From: JBEVEP01 sp040512755
GTDB lineage: Bacteria; Pseudomonadota; Alphaproteobacteria; Rhizobiales; Rhizobiaceae
NCBI GenBank assembly: GCA_040512755.1
Contig: JBEVEP010000198.1
Location: forward strand, 1 to 12,768
Reading direction: 5' to 3'
Length of the DNA: 12,768 nt
Shown here: in pieces, positions 1 to 8,566 of the stretch
How positions within the stretch are numbered: position 1 is the first letter of the stretch
How the letters are laid out: each line of letters starts with the position of its first letter
Position numbers and translations under genes: made by a program
The notes under the pieces: model-generated
Database searches by the model: none
What the model was told of the DNA's origin: nothing
The model's input: only the letters and a program-made list of their open reading frames with translations

Positions 1-761
1 ATGAACGCGCGCGTCTGCGCGCGAGCGCGGGCCAGGCGATAAAGGCAGGCTCCGCCGGCCTCATGGCGAGGATCGTCGAAGCCCAACGCCGGCGTATCGC
101 GGACGGGGCCAAGGCGGCTGCCATCCTCGCAAGCCAGGCTACGTGCGTGGCGCCCGGATTGATCAGGCTGGCGCCCGACTTCGCAACCGCACTGCCTGCT
201 GAAGCGGCGGTCTATGCGTTGCGGGCGTTGCTTGGGGTAACCGGGGGGATGGCGCATTTGCCGGATGAAGGGCGCTCGGCATCGCTCCTTGAGCGCCTGA
301 GGAGCCTTCCAACTCGCGCCACATTGTCGCGGAGCGTGGTGGACATGCGGCGGCAGGGCATTTTCCTGCGGCGGGAGCTGCGCGGTTTGCCCGGACCTCA
401 GCCGGCGGTGGATGGCATGCTGTGGGACGGACGGCTTCGCGTGCGCTCCACCGGCATACAGGATGGGCTGACGATCGCTCCGTTCGGGACTGAGAATGCC
501 CGAAGGATGGTGGTGGACAATGCGGGTGCGCCGCAAAGCCTTGTGCGGGCAGCGCTCGCGGCGGAACCGGCGCTCTGGTCGGGTCAGGACTGCCTTGGTC
601 TCGTCGGCGATGCGCAGGTGAATATCGAGGCCACGCGCGTTGCCGGGCCGTGGGCGCAGTTCCTGCCGTCGTTCGATCTTGCGCTGGTGCGGGCTGTGGG
701 GAGATTGATCGGTTGTCCGGATGCTCCCCCTCCGCCATTGAGGGGCCACAATGAAGCGTAG
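1..761 (+). CDS. tilS: tRNA(Ile)-lysidine synthetase TilS, 3' part (5' end outside window)
   Basis: TilS uses ATP and lysine to convert C34 of the CAU-anticodon tRNA-Ile to lysidine, so that it reads AUA and charges with isoleucine. The frame is open from position 3 with no stop upstream of the first ATG at 63, so the gene enters from outside and 63 is not its start; 252 residues are visible. The N-terminal PP-loop ATPase domain (SGGxDS) is therefore not in the window. What is seen is the helical middle part, starting ERARLRAS and rich in Ala/Arg, then the C-terminal domain with LRRELRGLPGP and the WDGRLRVR stretch (codons near 360-450) typical of alphaproteobacterial TilS, ending FLPSFDLALVRAVGRL. 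The order tilS-ftsH is conserved in many proteobacteria and supports the call. The C-terminal domain is poorly conserved, so identification depends on both the motif and the context. Confidence 0.82.
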   Translation, partial: ERARLRASAGQAIKAGSAGLMARIVEAQRRRIADGAKAAAILASQATCVAPGLIRLAPDFATALPAEAAVYALRALLGVTGGMAHLPDEGRSASLLERLRSLPTRATLSRSVVDMRRQGIFLRRELRGLPGPQPAVDGMLWDGRLRVRSTGIQDGLTIAPFGTENARRMVVDNAGAPQSLVRAALAAEPALWSGQDCLGLVGDAQVNIEATRVAGPWAQFLPSFDLALVRAVGRLIGCPDAPPPPLRGHNEA

Positions 762-785
762 GCTTAACCGCAACACGGAGTTGCG

Positions 786-816
786 CTTGGCAACCAGCAA
801 CGCTCTCCCTATGTTA
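786..816 (+). promoter_or_regulatory. Candidate heat-shock (RpoH-type) promoter of ftsH
   Basis: The 110-bp gap before ftsH contains CTTGGC (786-791), then 15 bases, then CCCTATGTTA (807-816). This resembles the CTTG... / CC(C)TAT-type elements of alphaproteobacterial sigma-32 promoters. The same bases can be read as a sigma-70 promoter, TTGGCA (787-792), 17-bp spacer, TATGTT (810-815). ftsH is a known sigma-32 regulon member in E. coli and other proteobacteria, which favours the heat-shock reading. The start site would fall near 822, giving a leader of about 50 nt. No transcription data are available here. Confidence 0.5.
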
Positions 817-871
817 CGGAAGTACCTCCAACGGGCGGGTCTCGCCTTCTGAGACGCCAACGGGACATTCG

Positions 872-2809
<1,938 letters not shown>

Positions 2810-2836
2810 TCATCGCATCGCGATAAGTTACGAAAG

Positions 2837-2871
2837 CGCCGCCGGTATCCATCCGGCGGCGTATTTGTTTT
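2837..2871 (+). terminator. Intrinsic terminator of ftsH
   Basis: A perfect 9-bp GC stem, CGCCGCCGG (2837-2845) with CCGGCGGCG (2853-2861) and a 7-nt loop, starts 27 bp after the ftsH stop. It is followed directly by TATTTGTTTT, a T-rich tract. This is a textbook rho-independent terminator on the plus strand. Confidence 0.85.
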
Positions 2872-2916
2872 GGGGTTTTGCTTACAGGGGGATTCCAGTG
2901 CGCCGGCCGGGCCGCC

Positions 2917-3322
2917 GCGCTTCTCCTTCTCCCACACGGGGGAGAAGGGGGAACCGCTTCGTTGCCACGGCCAATCACCACTGTTCGAGATTAACCGAAG
3001 CGCTGATATCGCGCCTCTCCTTCTCCCCTTGCGGGAGAAGGTGGCCGAGCCGGAGCGCAGCGCAGGTGAGGTCGGATGAGGGGTGCTGGACGGAGCGCGG
3101 CGCGCCAAGCTGGAACACCCCTCATCCGTCTCGGCTTCGCCTCGACACCTTCTCCCACACGGGGAGAAGGGGAAGCGCTTCATCGCCACGGCCAATCACC
3201 ATCTGAGATTTTGCGGACGCGAAAACGCCGCGCCTCTCCTTCTCCCACAAGGGGAGAAGGACCCCCCCGCTGGGAGAAGGGGGAACCGCTTCATTGCCGC
3301 GCCAACCTCCGTCTGAGATTTG
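2917..3322. repeat. Cluster of three palindromic intergenic repeat units
   Basis: Three direct copies of one unit can be read: 2917-2994, 3011-3211 and 3230-3322. Each begins GCGC[CT]TCTCCTTCTCCC, contains the hairpin CCTTCTCCC...GGGAGAAGG, and continues with a tail GGAA[CG]CGCTTC, then (A/G)T(T/C)GCC and CCAA; two copies end with TCTGAGATTT. The middle copy is expanded to about 200 bp by a long imperfect inverted repeat (3019-3085 against 3116-3170) whose inner arms CGGATGAGGGGTG (3073-3085) and CACCCCTCATCCG (3116-3128) are perfect complements. The third copy carries an extra half-palindrome after a run of Cs near 3262. Such short palindromic elements, without coding capacity, are common in rhizobial intergenic DNA. 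The cluster lies between convergent ftsH and the cysteine-repeat gene and overlaps the latter's reading frame. Confidence 0.85.
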
Positions 3323-4177
3323 CTGAGCGTGACCCTGACCGGCTGCTTCCTTCAGCTTGGCATTGCAGAGGCTGTAGTAGCCGCCGCCCTTCTGGATCCA
3401 GCGCAAGCCGCCAAGCAAATCGTTGTCCTTGTTGGCGTAATACTGCTCGAGGCAAGTGCGCATGCGCGCCTTGGCCGGTGTCTCTTCCGAGAATTTCCGT
3501 GCAATCGCATTGGGGAACTTCACGCCCCGCGGCGCCCTGGTCGCCGGCGCGTCCGGTTCCTTGCTGTAGGACGCTTCGTCGAGGCTCGGCACCGAATCGT
3601 CGTCCGAGGCATTCGTGCCGCACTTGGTCTTGCGGAACTCGTTCCACTTCATGCCGCCCAGTGAGCCGTCTGCCTTGGCGTTTTGATACCTGGCGCTGCA
3701 ATCCTTCATGCTGAGGCCTTTTGCCTCGCCTGCCTCGTCAGACAACGCGGTCGCCGCCGCCTTGCTCGCCTTCTTCGCCTTGGCCGGCGCCAGCTCGGCA
3801 GTAGCGCCCGGGCCGCATTCGGACTTGCGGAAGTCATTCCACTTCATGCCGTTCAGCGCATCGGCATCCTTTGCCGCCTGGTATTTGGCGCTGCATTCCT
3901 TGGCGCTGAGGCCTTTGGCCGCATCGTCGCTGGCCGTCTCTTCCTGCTGGGGCTTCGTTGCCTTCTTGCTATTGGAAGCTTTCTTTTCCGGCTTCGCGTC
4001 GGCGCCGCACTCAGCCTTGCGGAACGCATTCCAGGTCTGGCCATCCAGCGTACCGGCCTCCTTGGCCGCGTTAAATTTTGCGCTGCATTCGGCCATTGTG
4101 AGCGCATTTGCCGGCGATGCAGCAAACAGCGCAATGACCGCAAAGCCCGAAAGGGCGGCTAGTCGGTTGAAAAGCAT
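3122..4177 (-). CDS. Secreted protein with paired-cysteine repeats, function unknown
   Basis: I do not recognise a named function. From the ATG at 4177 the product is 351 residues; this start is preferred because GGAGAA (complement of 4182-4187) sits 4 nt upstream, while the ATG four codons earlier (4189) has no good Shine-Dalgarno. Residues 1-25 form a signal peptide ending ANA, so the protein is probably periplasmic or secreted. Three repeats of about 32 residues follow (26-58, 90-122, 155-187), each with two cysteines exactly 26 apart (C31/C57, C95/C121, C160/C186) and the pattern CSA[KR][FY]..AK...L.G..WN.FRK..CG. They are joined by Lys/Ala/Glu-rich linkers. A divergent fourth copy has C242 and C271, 29 apart. 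The cysteine spacing loosely recalls PsiF repeats, but I would not assign that family. The last roughly 66 residues are encoded by the intergenic repeat cluster, so the native protein probably ended near residue 285. Confidence 0.75.
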   Translation of the reverse strand: MLFNRLAALSGFAVIALFAASPANALTMAECSAKFNAAKEAGTLDGQTWNAFRKAECGADAKPEKKASNSKKATKPQQEETASDDAAKGLSAKECSAKYQAAKDADALNGMKWNDFRKSECGPGATAELAPAKAKKASKAAATALSDEAGEAKGLSMKDCSARYQNAKADGSLGGMKWNEFRKTKCGTNASDDDSVPSLDEASYSKEPDAPATRAPRGVKFPNAIARKFSEETPAKARMRTCLEQYYANKDNDLLGGLRWIQKGGGYYSLCNAKLKEAAGQGHAQQISDGGWRGNEAVPPSPSGGVLLPLWEKERRGVFASAKSQMVIGRGDEALPLLPVWEKVSRRSRDG

Positions 4178-4494
4178 GGCGTTCTCCATTGCCGTTGTAC
4201 ATTTTCAGTACGAAGCAATAGCTCGCCATGGGTGGTTTCACCAGCCAGTGATTGTATGTTAGAAACAGCTCTATTACTGGTTGCTAACCGAGGCGTTGGC
4301 CAGGCGGAGCGTGGGGAAAACCGCTCGGCGGCAGGCTGGCGGAGAACGAGAATGAACGAATGGCCTGTGACGACATCGGCCCAAGGCAACGCTTTCCTAA
4401 GGAATCGTAACCAATACTATTAGAAAGTGATGCCAAACGTTTCTGTGTTATGGCAATGCTCGGCCAAGAGAAGGCGCGGGGAAAATCGAGCACT
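4178..4494. other. Divergent intergenic region between cysteine-repeat gene and glmM
   Basis: About 317 bp without a supported gene. It must hold the promoters of the minus-strand cysteine-repeat gene and of glmM, which are transcribed away from each other. I find no -35/-10 pair good enough to name. Short ORFs on both strands (61-77 residues) have no Shine-Dalgarno, no domain and no codon pattern that would support them. Confidence 0.6.
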
Positions 4495-5847
4495 ATGTCA
4501 AAGCGTTATTTTGGAACGGATGGAATCCGCGGGCAGGCGAACAAATTTCCGATGACCGCGGAAGTGGCGATGAAGGTTGGGATGGCCGTCGGGGTGTCAT
4601 TCCAGCGCGGCAATCATCGCCATCGCGTCGTGCTCGGCAAGGATACACGGCTGTCGGGCTATATGATCGAAAACGCGCTGGTCGCCGGCTTCTGTGCCGC
4701 GGGCATGGACGTGTTTCTGCTTGGCCCCATACCGACGCCAGCGGTTGCCATGCTTGCGCGCTCGCTGCGCGCCGATCTTGGCGTCATGATCTCGGCGTCG
4801 CACAATCCGTACTACGACAACGGGATCAAGCTGTTCGGTCCTGATGGCTACAAGCTCTCGGATGAGATCGAAGCATCCATCGAGAGCATGCTGGACGGTG
4901 AGATTGACGTGACGCTGGCCGATCAGGATGCGCTTGGCCGGGCAAAACGCATCGATGGCGTCCATGACCGCTACATCGAATTCGCCAAGCGCACGATGCC
5001 CCGCTCGATGTCCCTGTCCGGTCTGCGCATCGTCATCGATTGCGCGAACGGGGCAGGGTACAAGGTGGCTCCGCTCGCATTGTGGGAACTGGGCGCCGAG
5101 GTCATTACCATCAACAACGAGCCGAACGGTTTCAACATCAACCAGGAATGCGGGTCGACCCACCCTGCCACCCTCGCCAAGAAGGTGCACGAAGTGCGCG
5201 CCGATATCGGTATTGCGCTCGATGGCGACGCGGATCGCATGGTCATCGTCGATGAAACCGGCTCTTTGGTCGATGGCGACCAGATCATGGCCCTTATTGC
5301 CGAGTCGTGGAGCCAGAACGGCCGTCTGGCTGGTGGGGGAGTTGTCGCCACCGTCATGTCCAATCTGGGCCTCGAGCGGTTCCTGGAAGGGACCGGCCTG
5401 CAGCTTCACCGCACGAAGGTGGGCGACCGCTATGTCGTCGAGCACATGCGCGCGCACGGGCTGAATGTGGGCGGAGAGCAATCCGGTCACATCGTGCTTT
5501 CGGATTTTTCCACGACCGGTGACGGCCTCGTTTCGGCGCTGCAGGTGCTCGCCTGCGTCAAGCGCGAGAACAAGCCCGTCAGCGAGGTCTGCAAGAAGTT
5601 CGAACCGGTGCCTCAGCTCTTGAAGAATGTCCGTTTCTCGGGAGGCAAGCCGCTCGAAAGCGCTCCGGTCAAGGCGGCGATCAAGGATGCGCGCAGCCAG
5701 CTCGGCAAGAACGGCCGCCTCGTGATCCGTCCGTCCGGAACGGAACCGCTGATCCGCGTCATGGCGGAAGCCGACGATGCCGACCTCGTCGAAAAGGTCG
5801 TCAACGACATCGTAGAAGTGATTGCCGAAGCAAAATCTGCCGCCTGA
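4495..5847 (+). CDS. glmM: Phosphoglucosamine mutase GlmM
   Basis: GlmM converts glucosamine-6-phosphate to glucosamine-1-phosphate, the cytosolic step before GlmU makes UDP-GlcNAc for peptidoglycan and lipopolysaccharide. From the ATG at 4495 the protein is 450 residues and begins SKRYFGTDGIRG, the usual GlmM N-terminus; an in-frame ATG at 4450 would add 15 unrelated residues and has no Shine-Dalgarno, so it is rejected. The phosphoserine loop ISASHNP places the catalytic serine at S102. The magnesium loop is DGDADR (243-248), the sugar-binding loop GGEQSGH (326-332), and the phosphate-binding loop RPSGTEP (412-418). All key residues are present. In many proteobacteria glmM lies close behind ftsH; here a divergent gene and a repeat cluster come between, so glmM must have its own promoter. 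Confidence 0.97.
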   Translation: MSKRYFGTDGIRGQANKFPMTAEVAMKVGMAVGVSFQRGNHRHRVVLGKDTRLSGYMIENALVAGFCAAGMDVFLLGPIPTPAVAMLARSLRADLGVMISASHNPYYDNGIKLFGPDGYKLSDEIEASIESMLDGEIDVTLADQDALGRAKRIDGVHDRYIEFAKRTMPRSMSLSGLRIVIDCANGAGYKVAPLALWELGAEVITINNEPNGFNINQECGSTHPATLAKKVHEVRADIGIALDGDADRMVIVDETGSLVDGDQIMALIAESWSQNGRLAGGGVVATVMSNLGLERFLEGTGLQLHRTKVGDRYVVEHMRAHGLNVGGEQSGHIVLSDFSTTGDGLVSALQVLACVKRENKPVSEVCKKFEPVPQLLKNVRFSGGKPLESAPVKAAIKDARSQLGKNGRLVIRPSGTEPLIRVMAEADDADLVEKVVNDIVEVIAEAKSAA

Positions 5848-5990
5848 TATTTTGTCTCCAGAGCAGTTACGGAGAAGGGCGGCTATCGCTCTCCGGCTTG
5901 TGCGCTTTCGGTCGCGCACGACGCGCCATTCAAGAAAGCGCAACCGAAGTGAAGCGGTTAGGGAACAGGGTCAAGCCAGCTTACAGCAAA

Positions 5991-6016
5991 GGTCGCAACC
6001 CTTGATCGTTGCGGCC
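5991..6016 (+). terminator. Possible terminator hairpin downstream of glmM
   Basis: GGTCGCAAC (5991-5999) can pair with GTTGCGGCC (6008-6016), nine pairs with one G-U and an 8-nt loop. No proper T-tract follows, and it lies 143 bp after the glmM stop, so it is at best a weak or rho-assisted terminator. Confidence 0.3.
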
Positions 6017-6038
6017 TTGAGACACCCCCCACCCCTGT

Positions 6039-6202
6039 AGGGCTATCGCATATGGCAATCTTCTAACGATGGAGATTAGCAAGTGGCGTCCCCCCTTGTC
6101 GTCATCCCCGACACTCTCCGTTCGCTTCGCTCACTCACGAGGTCGAGGATGACGACAGCGAGGTGTATTCGCCGCAAGTCACGTCCCATATGCGATTGCC
6201 CT
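6039..6202. repeat. Nested inverted-repeat element downstream of glmM
   Basis: Outer arms AGGGCTATCGCATATG (6039-6054) and CATATGCGATTGCCCT (6187-6202) are complementary at 15 of 16 positions. Inside, TGTCGTCATCCCCGAC (6097-6112) pairs with GTCGAGGATGACGACA (6142-6157) at 15 of 16, around a loop containing CGTTCGCTTCGCTCACTCACG. No coding capacity. It carries the core AACGATGGAGATTAGC (6065-6080), which recurs with two differences in the repeat after serA (10417-10432), so the two elements are related. Confidence 0.75.
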
Positions 6203-6318
6203 GCCCACCCCTGGGAGGGGATTTGCTCGTATCGGCCTGAGGCCGCTTCTTCATGTCTTTACAGATCCTTAACCCGGTCACCGCGAGATAGAGTAACTCC
6301 GAAAATCTGAGATTATCC

Positions 6319-6334
6319 TTAACCGGGGTTTAAC
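6319..6334 (+). promoter_or_regulatory. CtrA-type binding box upstream of the barrel gene
   Basis: TTAACCGGGGTTTAAC is a perfect match to the alphaproteobacterial CtrA recognition pattern TTAA-N7-TTAAC. A further TTAAC half-site lies at 6343-6347 and another CCTTAACC a little upstream near 6268-6276. It sits 84 bp before the chosen start of the outer-membrane protein gene, a usual place for a regulator site. CtrA is the cell-cycle response regulator of this bacterial class. Binding is inferred from the sequence only. Confidence 0.5.
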
Positions 6335-6417
6335 TACTATGGTTAACTATGATGCCGGAACTTGGGGGCTGCCTAACGACGCTGGTCAGCCGAATTTTGC
6401 GGGGGGAGTTTCGGGCT

Positions 6418-7119
6418 ATGGACATCATTGCGCGTGGGGTGCTGCCGGCATTGGCGGCAGGACTGCTGTTGTCGACGGTTGCAAGGGCGGCAGACTATGA
6501 GCCGCCAATCTTCGTTGAAGAGGCGCCGGAAGTTTCGGTGGAGGTCGGGTCAGGGTGGTATCTGAGGGGCGATTTCGCCTACAGCTTTGACCGCACCGAG
6601 GCGGATTTCTCCGGCCTGCCCGGGATCGATGTAAGCCGCACCCGCTTCGGCGGCGGCGGCGGCGTAGGCTATCATTTCACGGACTACCTTCGTGGCGACG
6701 TGACCCTTTCCTTTCTTTCAAGGGACGAATTCAACTTCGACGACGGGTTCGACTCGGCAACGCTCAAGACGGAATCATGGAGCGGCATGGCGACTACCTA
6801 TCTCGATCTCGGCACCTATTCCGGGGTGACGCCCTATGTCGGTGTGGGCCTCGGCGCACTGTATACGCGCAACACCTTCGATGCATTTCTTCCCGGGATC
6901 GGCACTTTCGACGAAGCAGATAATCAGTACGAATTTGCCTACTCGCTCGCGGCTGGTTTCGCCTATCAGGTCGCCAAGAACTGGTCGGTCGATCTTGGCT
7001 ATCTGTTCACGTCGTCGCCGGAGACTGAATTCGTTGAGTTGACGTCTGCTGGCCTGTCCATCGACGAAGGCCTCGACTTCCATCAGGTCAGGGTCGGGTT
7101 GCGCTACGACCTCTGGTGA
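6418..7119 (+). CDS. Outer-membrane beta-barrel protein (Omp25/Omp31-like, OMP_b-brl family)
   Basis: From the ATG at 6418 the protein has 233 residues. Residues 1-24 (MDIIARGVLPALAAG..., ending ARA) form a signal peptide, and the mature part begins ADYEPPIF, as in rhizobial and Brucella Omp25/Omp31/RopB-type porin-like proteins. The body alternates short aromatic-rich strands with polar loops (for example GWYLRGDFAYSF, VTPYVGVGLGALYT, WSVDLGYLFTS), and ends FHQVRVGLRYDLW, a terminal strand with a C-terminal aromatic residue as expected for BAM-assembled barrels. About eight strands are likely. The start is set by GGAG (6405-6408) 9 nt upstream; an in-frame ATG at 6349 has no Shine-Dalgarno and would bury the signal peptide. 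A CtrA-type box lies upstream and a terminator downstream, so it is probably monocistronic. Its exact role (structural or porin) cannot be told. Confidence 0.85.
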   Translation: MDIIARGVLPALAAGLLLSTVARAADYEPPIFVEEAPEVSVEVGSGWYLRGDFAYSFDRTEADFSGLPGIDVSRTRFGGGGGVGYHFTDYLRGDVTLSFLSRDEFNFDDGFDSATLKTESWSGMATTYLDLGTYSGVTPYVGVGLGALYTRNTFDAFLPGIGTFDEADNQYEFAYSLAAGFAYQVAKNWSVDLGYLFTSSPETEFVELTSAGLSIDEGLDFHQVRVGLRYDLW

Positions 7120-7146
7120 CAAGACAGCGGAGTGTAAGAAATCCGT

Positions 7147-7178
7147 GGCGGGCTTGCAGGCCCGCCTTGCCTGTTTGT
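7147..7178 (+). terminator. Intrinsic terminator of the barrel gene
   Basis: GGCGGGC (7147-7153) pairs perfectly with GCCCGCC (7160-7166) around a 6-nt loop, 27 bp after the stop. TTGCCTGTTTGT follows, a moderate T-rich tail. Confidence 0.7.
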
Positions 7179-7241
7179 CTGTGTGGGATACTTTCCCGTC
7201 CTGTGGGCTATGTTCCGGAAGCGACAAGAACTTTTCCCTTG

Positions 7242-7318
7242 ACGCCGAACGACTGACAGCCTAACGGCGTCCGTGGGCCACCCCTCCCCACCGAGGGGCT
7301 TGCTATCTGGAAGGATAG
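7242..7318 (+). ncRNA. Structured leader upstream of serC (candidate serC RNA motif)
   Basis: Three consecutive hairpins precede serC: ACGCCG (7242-7247) with CGGCGT (7265-7270); CCCCTC (7281-7286) with GAGGGG (7293-7298); and CTATC (7303-7307) with GATAG (7314-7318). The third one encloses most of the Shine-Dalgarno GGAAGGA (7309-7315). A conserved RNA element called the serC motif is known upstream of serC in alphaproteobacteria; position and hairpin style agree, but I cannot align this leader to its consensus by eye. The sequestered ribosome site suggests translational control of serC. Confidence 0.5.
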
Positions 7319-7325
7319 AACCACG

Positions 7326-8501
7326 ATGACGACCTTTCCTACGCCCGGACTCCGTCCGGCCAATCCCAACTTCTCCTCAGGTCCCTGCGCTAAACGTCCC
7401 GGCTGGTCGCTCGACGCCTTGGCCAAGGCTGCGCTCGGCCGCTCCCATCGCGCCAAGATCGGCAAGTCCAAGCTCGAACAAGCAATCGAACTGACCCGCG
7501 AGGTGCTGCAGGTTCCGGCCGGCTACCGGATCGGCATCGTTCCGGCGTCCGACACGGGCGCGGTCGAAATGGCGCTATGGTCGCTGCTCGGCGAACGCGG
7601 CGTCGACATGGTCGCCTGGGAATCCTTCGGCTCGGGCTGGGTCACGGATGTGGTCAAGCAGCTCAAGCTGCCGGATGTCAGGATATTCGAGGCGCCCTAT
7701 GGAAGGCTGCCCGATCTCGCGCAGATCGATTTCGATCGCGATGTTGTCTTTACCTGGAACGGCACGACCTCAGGGGTTCGCGTGCCGGATGCCGGGTTCA
7801 TTCCGGCAGAGCGCGCCGGCCTGACCATCTGCGACGCCACCTCGGCCGCGTTTGCCCAGCGCCTCGACTTTGCGAAACTCGATGTCGTTACGTTCTCCTG
7901 GCAAAAGGTCCTGGGCGGAGAAGGCGCGCATGGCGTGCTTGTCCTCAGCCCTCGCGCCGTCGCGCGGCTGGAAAGCTACAAGCCGGCCTGGCCGCTCCCG
8001 AAGATCTTCCGTCTGACCTCCGGCGGAAAGCTGATCGAAGGCATTTTCAAGGGCGAGACGATCAACACGCCGTCGATGCTGTGCGTCGAAGACTATATCG
8101 ATGCGCTTCTATGGGCGAAGTCGATCGGCGGGCTCGACGCTCTGGTTGCGCGGGCCAATGCCAATTTCGCGGCCATCGACAGGTTCGTGGCGACATCGCC
8201 ATGGGCCTGCCATTTGGCGGTTGACCCCGCGACACGTTCGAATACGTCTGTCTGCCTGTCCATCGTCGATCCACAGGTGGCCGCACTCGACGCCGACGCG
8301 CAGGCCGCGTTTGCCAAAGGCATGGTCTCGGCGCTGGAGAAGGAAGGCGTGGCCTTCGACATCGGCGCTTATCGCGATGCTCCGCCCGGTCTCAGAATTT
8401 GGGCTGGCGCTACTGTCGAGACGTCCGATCTCGAAGCGCTGGTGCCCTGGCTGGACTGGGCGTTTGCTGCCCAGAAAGCCACGTTCAAAGCGGCAGCCTG
8501 A
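7326..8501 (+). CDS. serC: Phosphoserine aminotransferase SerC
   Basis: SerC transaminates 3-phosphohydroxypyruvate with glutamate to give phosphoserine, the second step of serine synthesis from 3-phosphoglycerate; it is a cytosolic PLP enzyme of class V. The 391-residue protein starts with PANPNFSSGPCAKRPGW, typical of the alphaproteobacterial branch, which is longer than the roughly 360-residue E. coli enzyme. The PLP lysine is K194 in FSWQKVLGGEGAHG, the pyridine-nitrogen aspartate is D170 in CDATSA, TWNGTTSG (143-150) and NTPS (247-250) are further active-site segments. AAGGA (7311-7315) lies 10 nt before the ATG, inside a hairpin of the structured leader. serA follows after 65 bp on the same strand, so the pair forms a serine operon. 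Confidence 0.96.
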   Translation: MTTFPTPGLRPANPNFSSGPCAKRPGWSLDALAKAALGRSHRAKIGKSKLEQAIELTREVLQVPAGYRIGIVPASDTGAVEMALWSLLGERGVDMVAWESFGSGWVTDVVKQLKLPDVRIFEAPYGRLPDLAQIDFDRDVVFTWNGTTSGVRVPDAGFIPAERAGLTICDATSAAFAQRLDFAKLDVVTFSWQKVLGGEGAHGVLVLSPRAVARLESYKPAWPLPKIFRLTSGGKLIEGIFKGETINTPSMLCVEDYIDALLWAKSIGGLDALVARANANFAAIDRFVATSPWACHLAVDPATRSNTSVCLSIVDPQVAALDADAQAAFAKGMVSALEKEGVAFDIGAYRDAPPGLRIWAGATVETSDLEALVPWLDWAFAAQKATFKAAA

Positions 8502-8515
8502 TCACCGATCCAATT

Positions 8516-8534
8516 GGCGGCCGCCGAGGCCGCC
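8516..8534 (+). promoter_or_regulatory. Hairpin in the serC-serA junction
   Basis: GGCGGCC (8516-8522) pairs perfectly with GGCCGCC (8528-8534) around a 5-nt loop. A T-rich stretch (ATTTTCATTTTT) begins 8 bases later, just before the serA Shine-Dalgarno. It may be an mRNA-stabilising or partial terminator structure that sets the serC to serA ratio; the gap before the Ts makes it a poor full terminator. Confidence 0.4.
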
Positions 8535-8566
8535 CTCACTCCATTTTCATTTTTAAGGAGGCCGCA

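Larger units (their letters stand above)
5848..6417. other. 570-bp intergenic region between glmM and the barrel gene
   Basis: No supported gene. In order it holds two possible hairpins after glmM (GTGCGC 5900-5905 with GCGCAC 5914-5919; and 5991-5999 with 6008-6016), a nested inverted repeat (6039-6202), a short palindromic stretch around 6233, and TTAAC-rich sequence with a CtrA-type box just upstream of the barrel gene. The small ORFs here (72-75 residues) run through the repeats or overlap the end of glmM and look like chance frames. Confidence 0.7.

Noticed and set aside
2917..3322. CRISPR array or insertion sequence
   Set aside because: There are no regularly spaced identical repeats with unique spacers, no transposase and no clear target duplication; the units are palindromic intergenic repeats.
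4450..4494. Earlier ATG for glmM
   Set aside because: It adds 15 residues not seen in GlmM and has no Shine-Dalgarno; the family N-terminus begins at 4495.
5822..6310. Two small plus-strand ORFs of 72 and 75 residues after glmM
   Set aside because: One overlaps the glmM end and the other runs through the inverted repeat; both are Arg/Pro/Ser-rich without a ribosome site.
6349..6417. Earlier ATG for the barrel gene
   Set aside because: No ribosome site, and it would place 23 residues in front of a well-formed signal peptide.
8399..8566. 56-codon upstream extension of serA
   Set aside because: It overlaps serC in another frame, lacks homology to SerA, and the ATG at 8567 has AAGGAG at the right distance.
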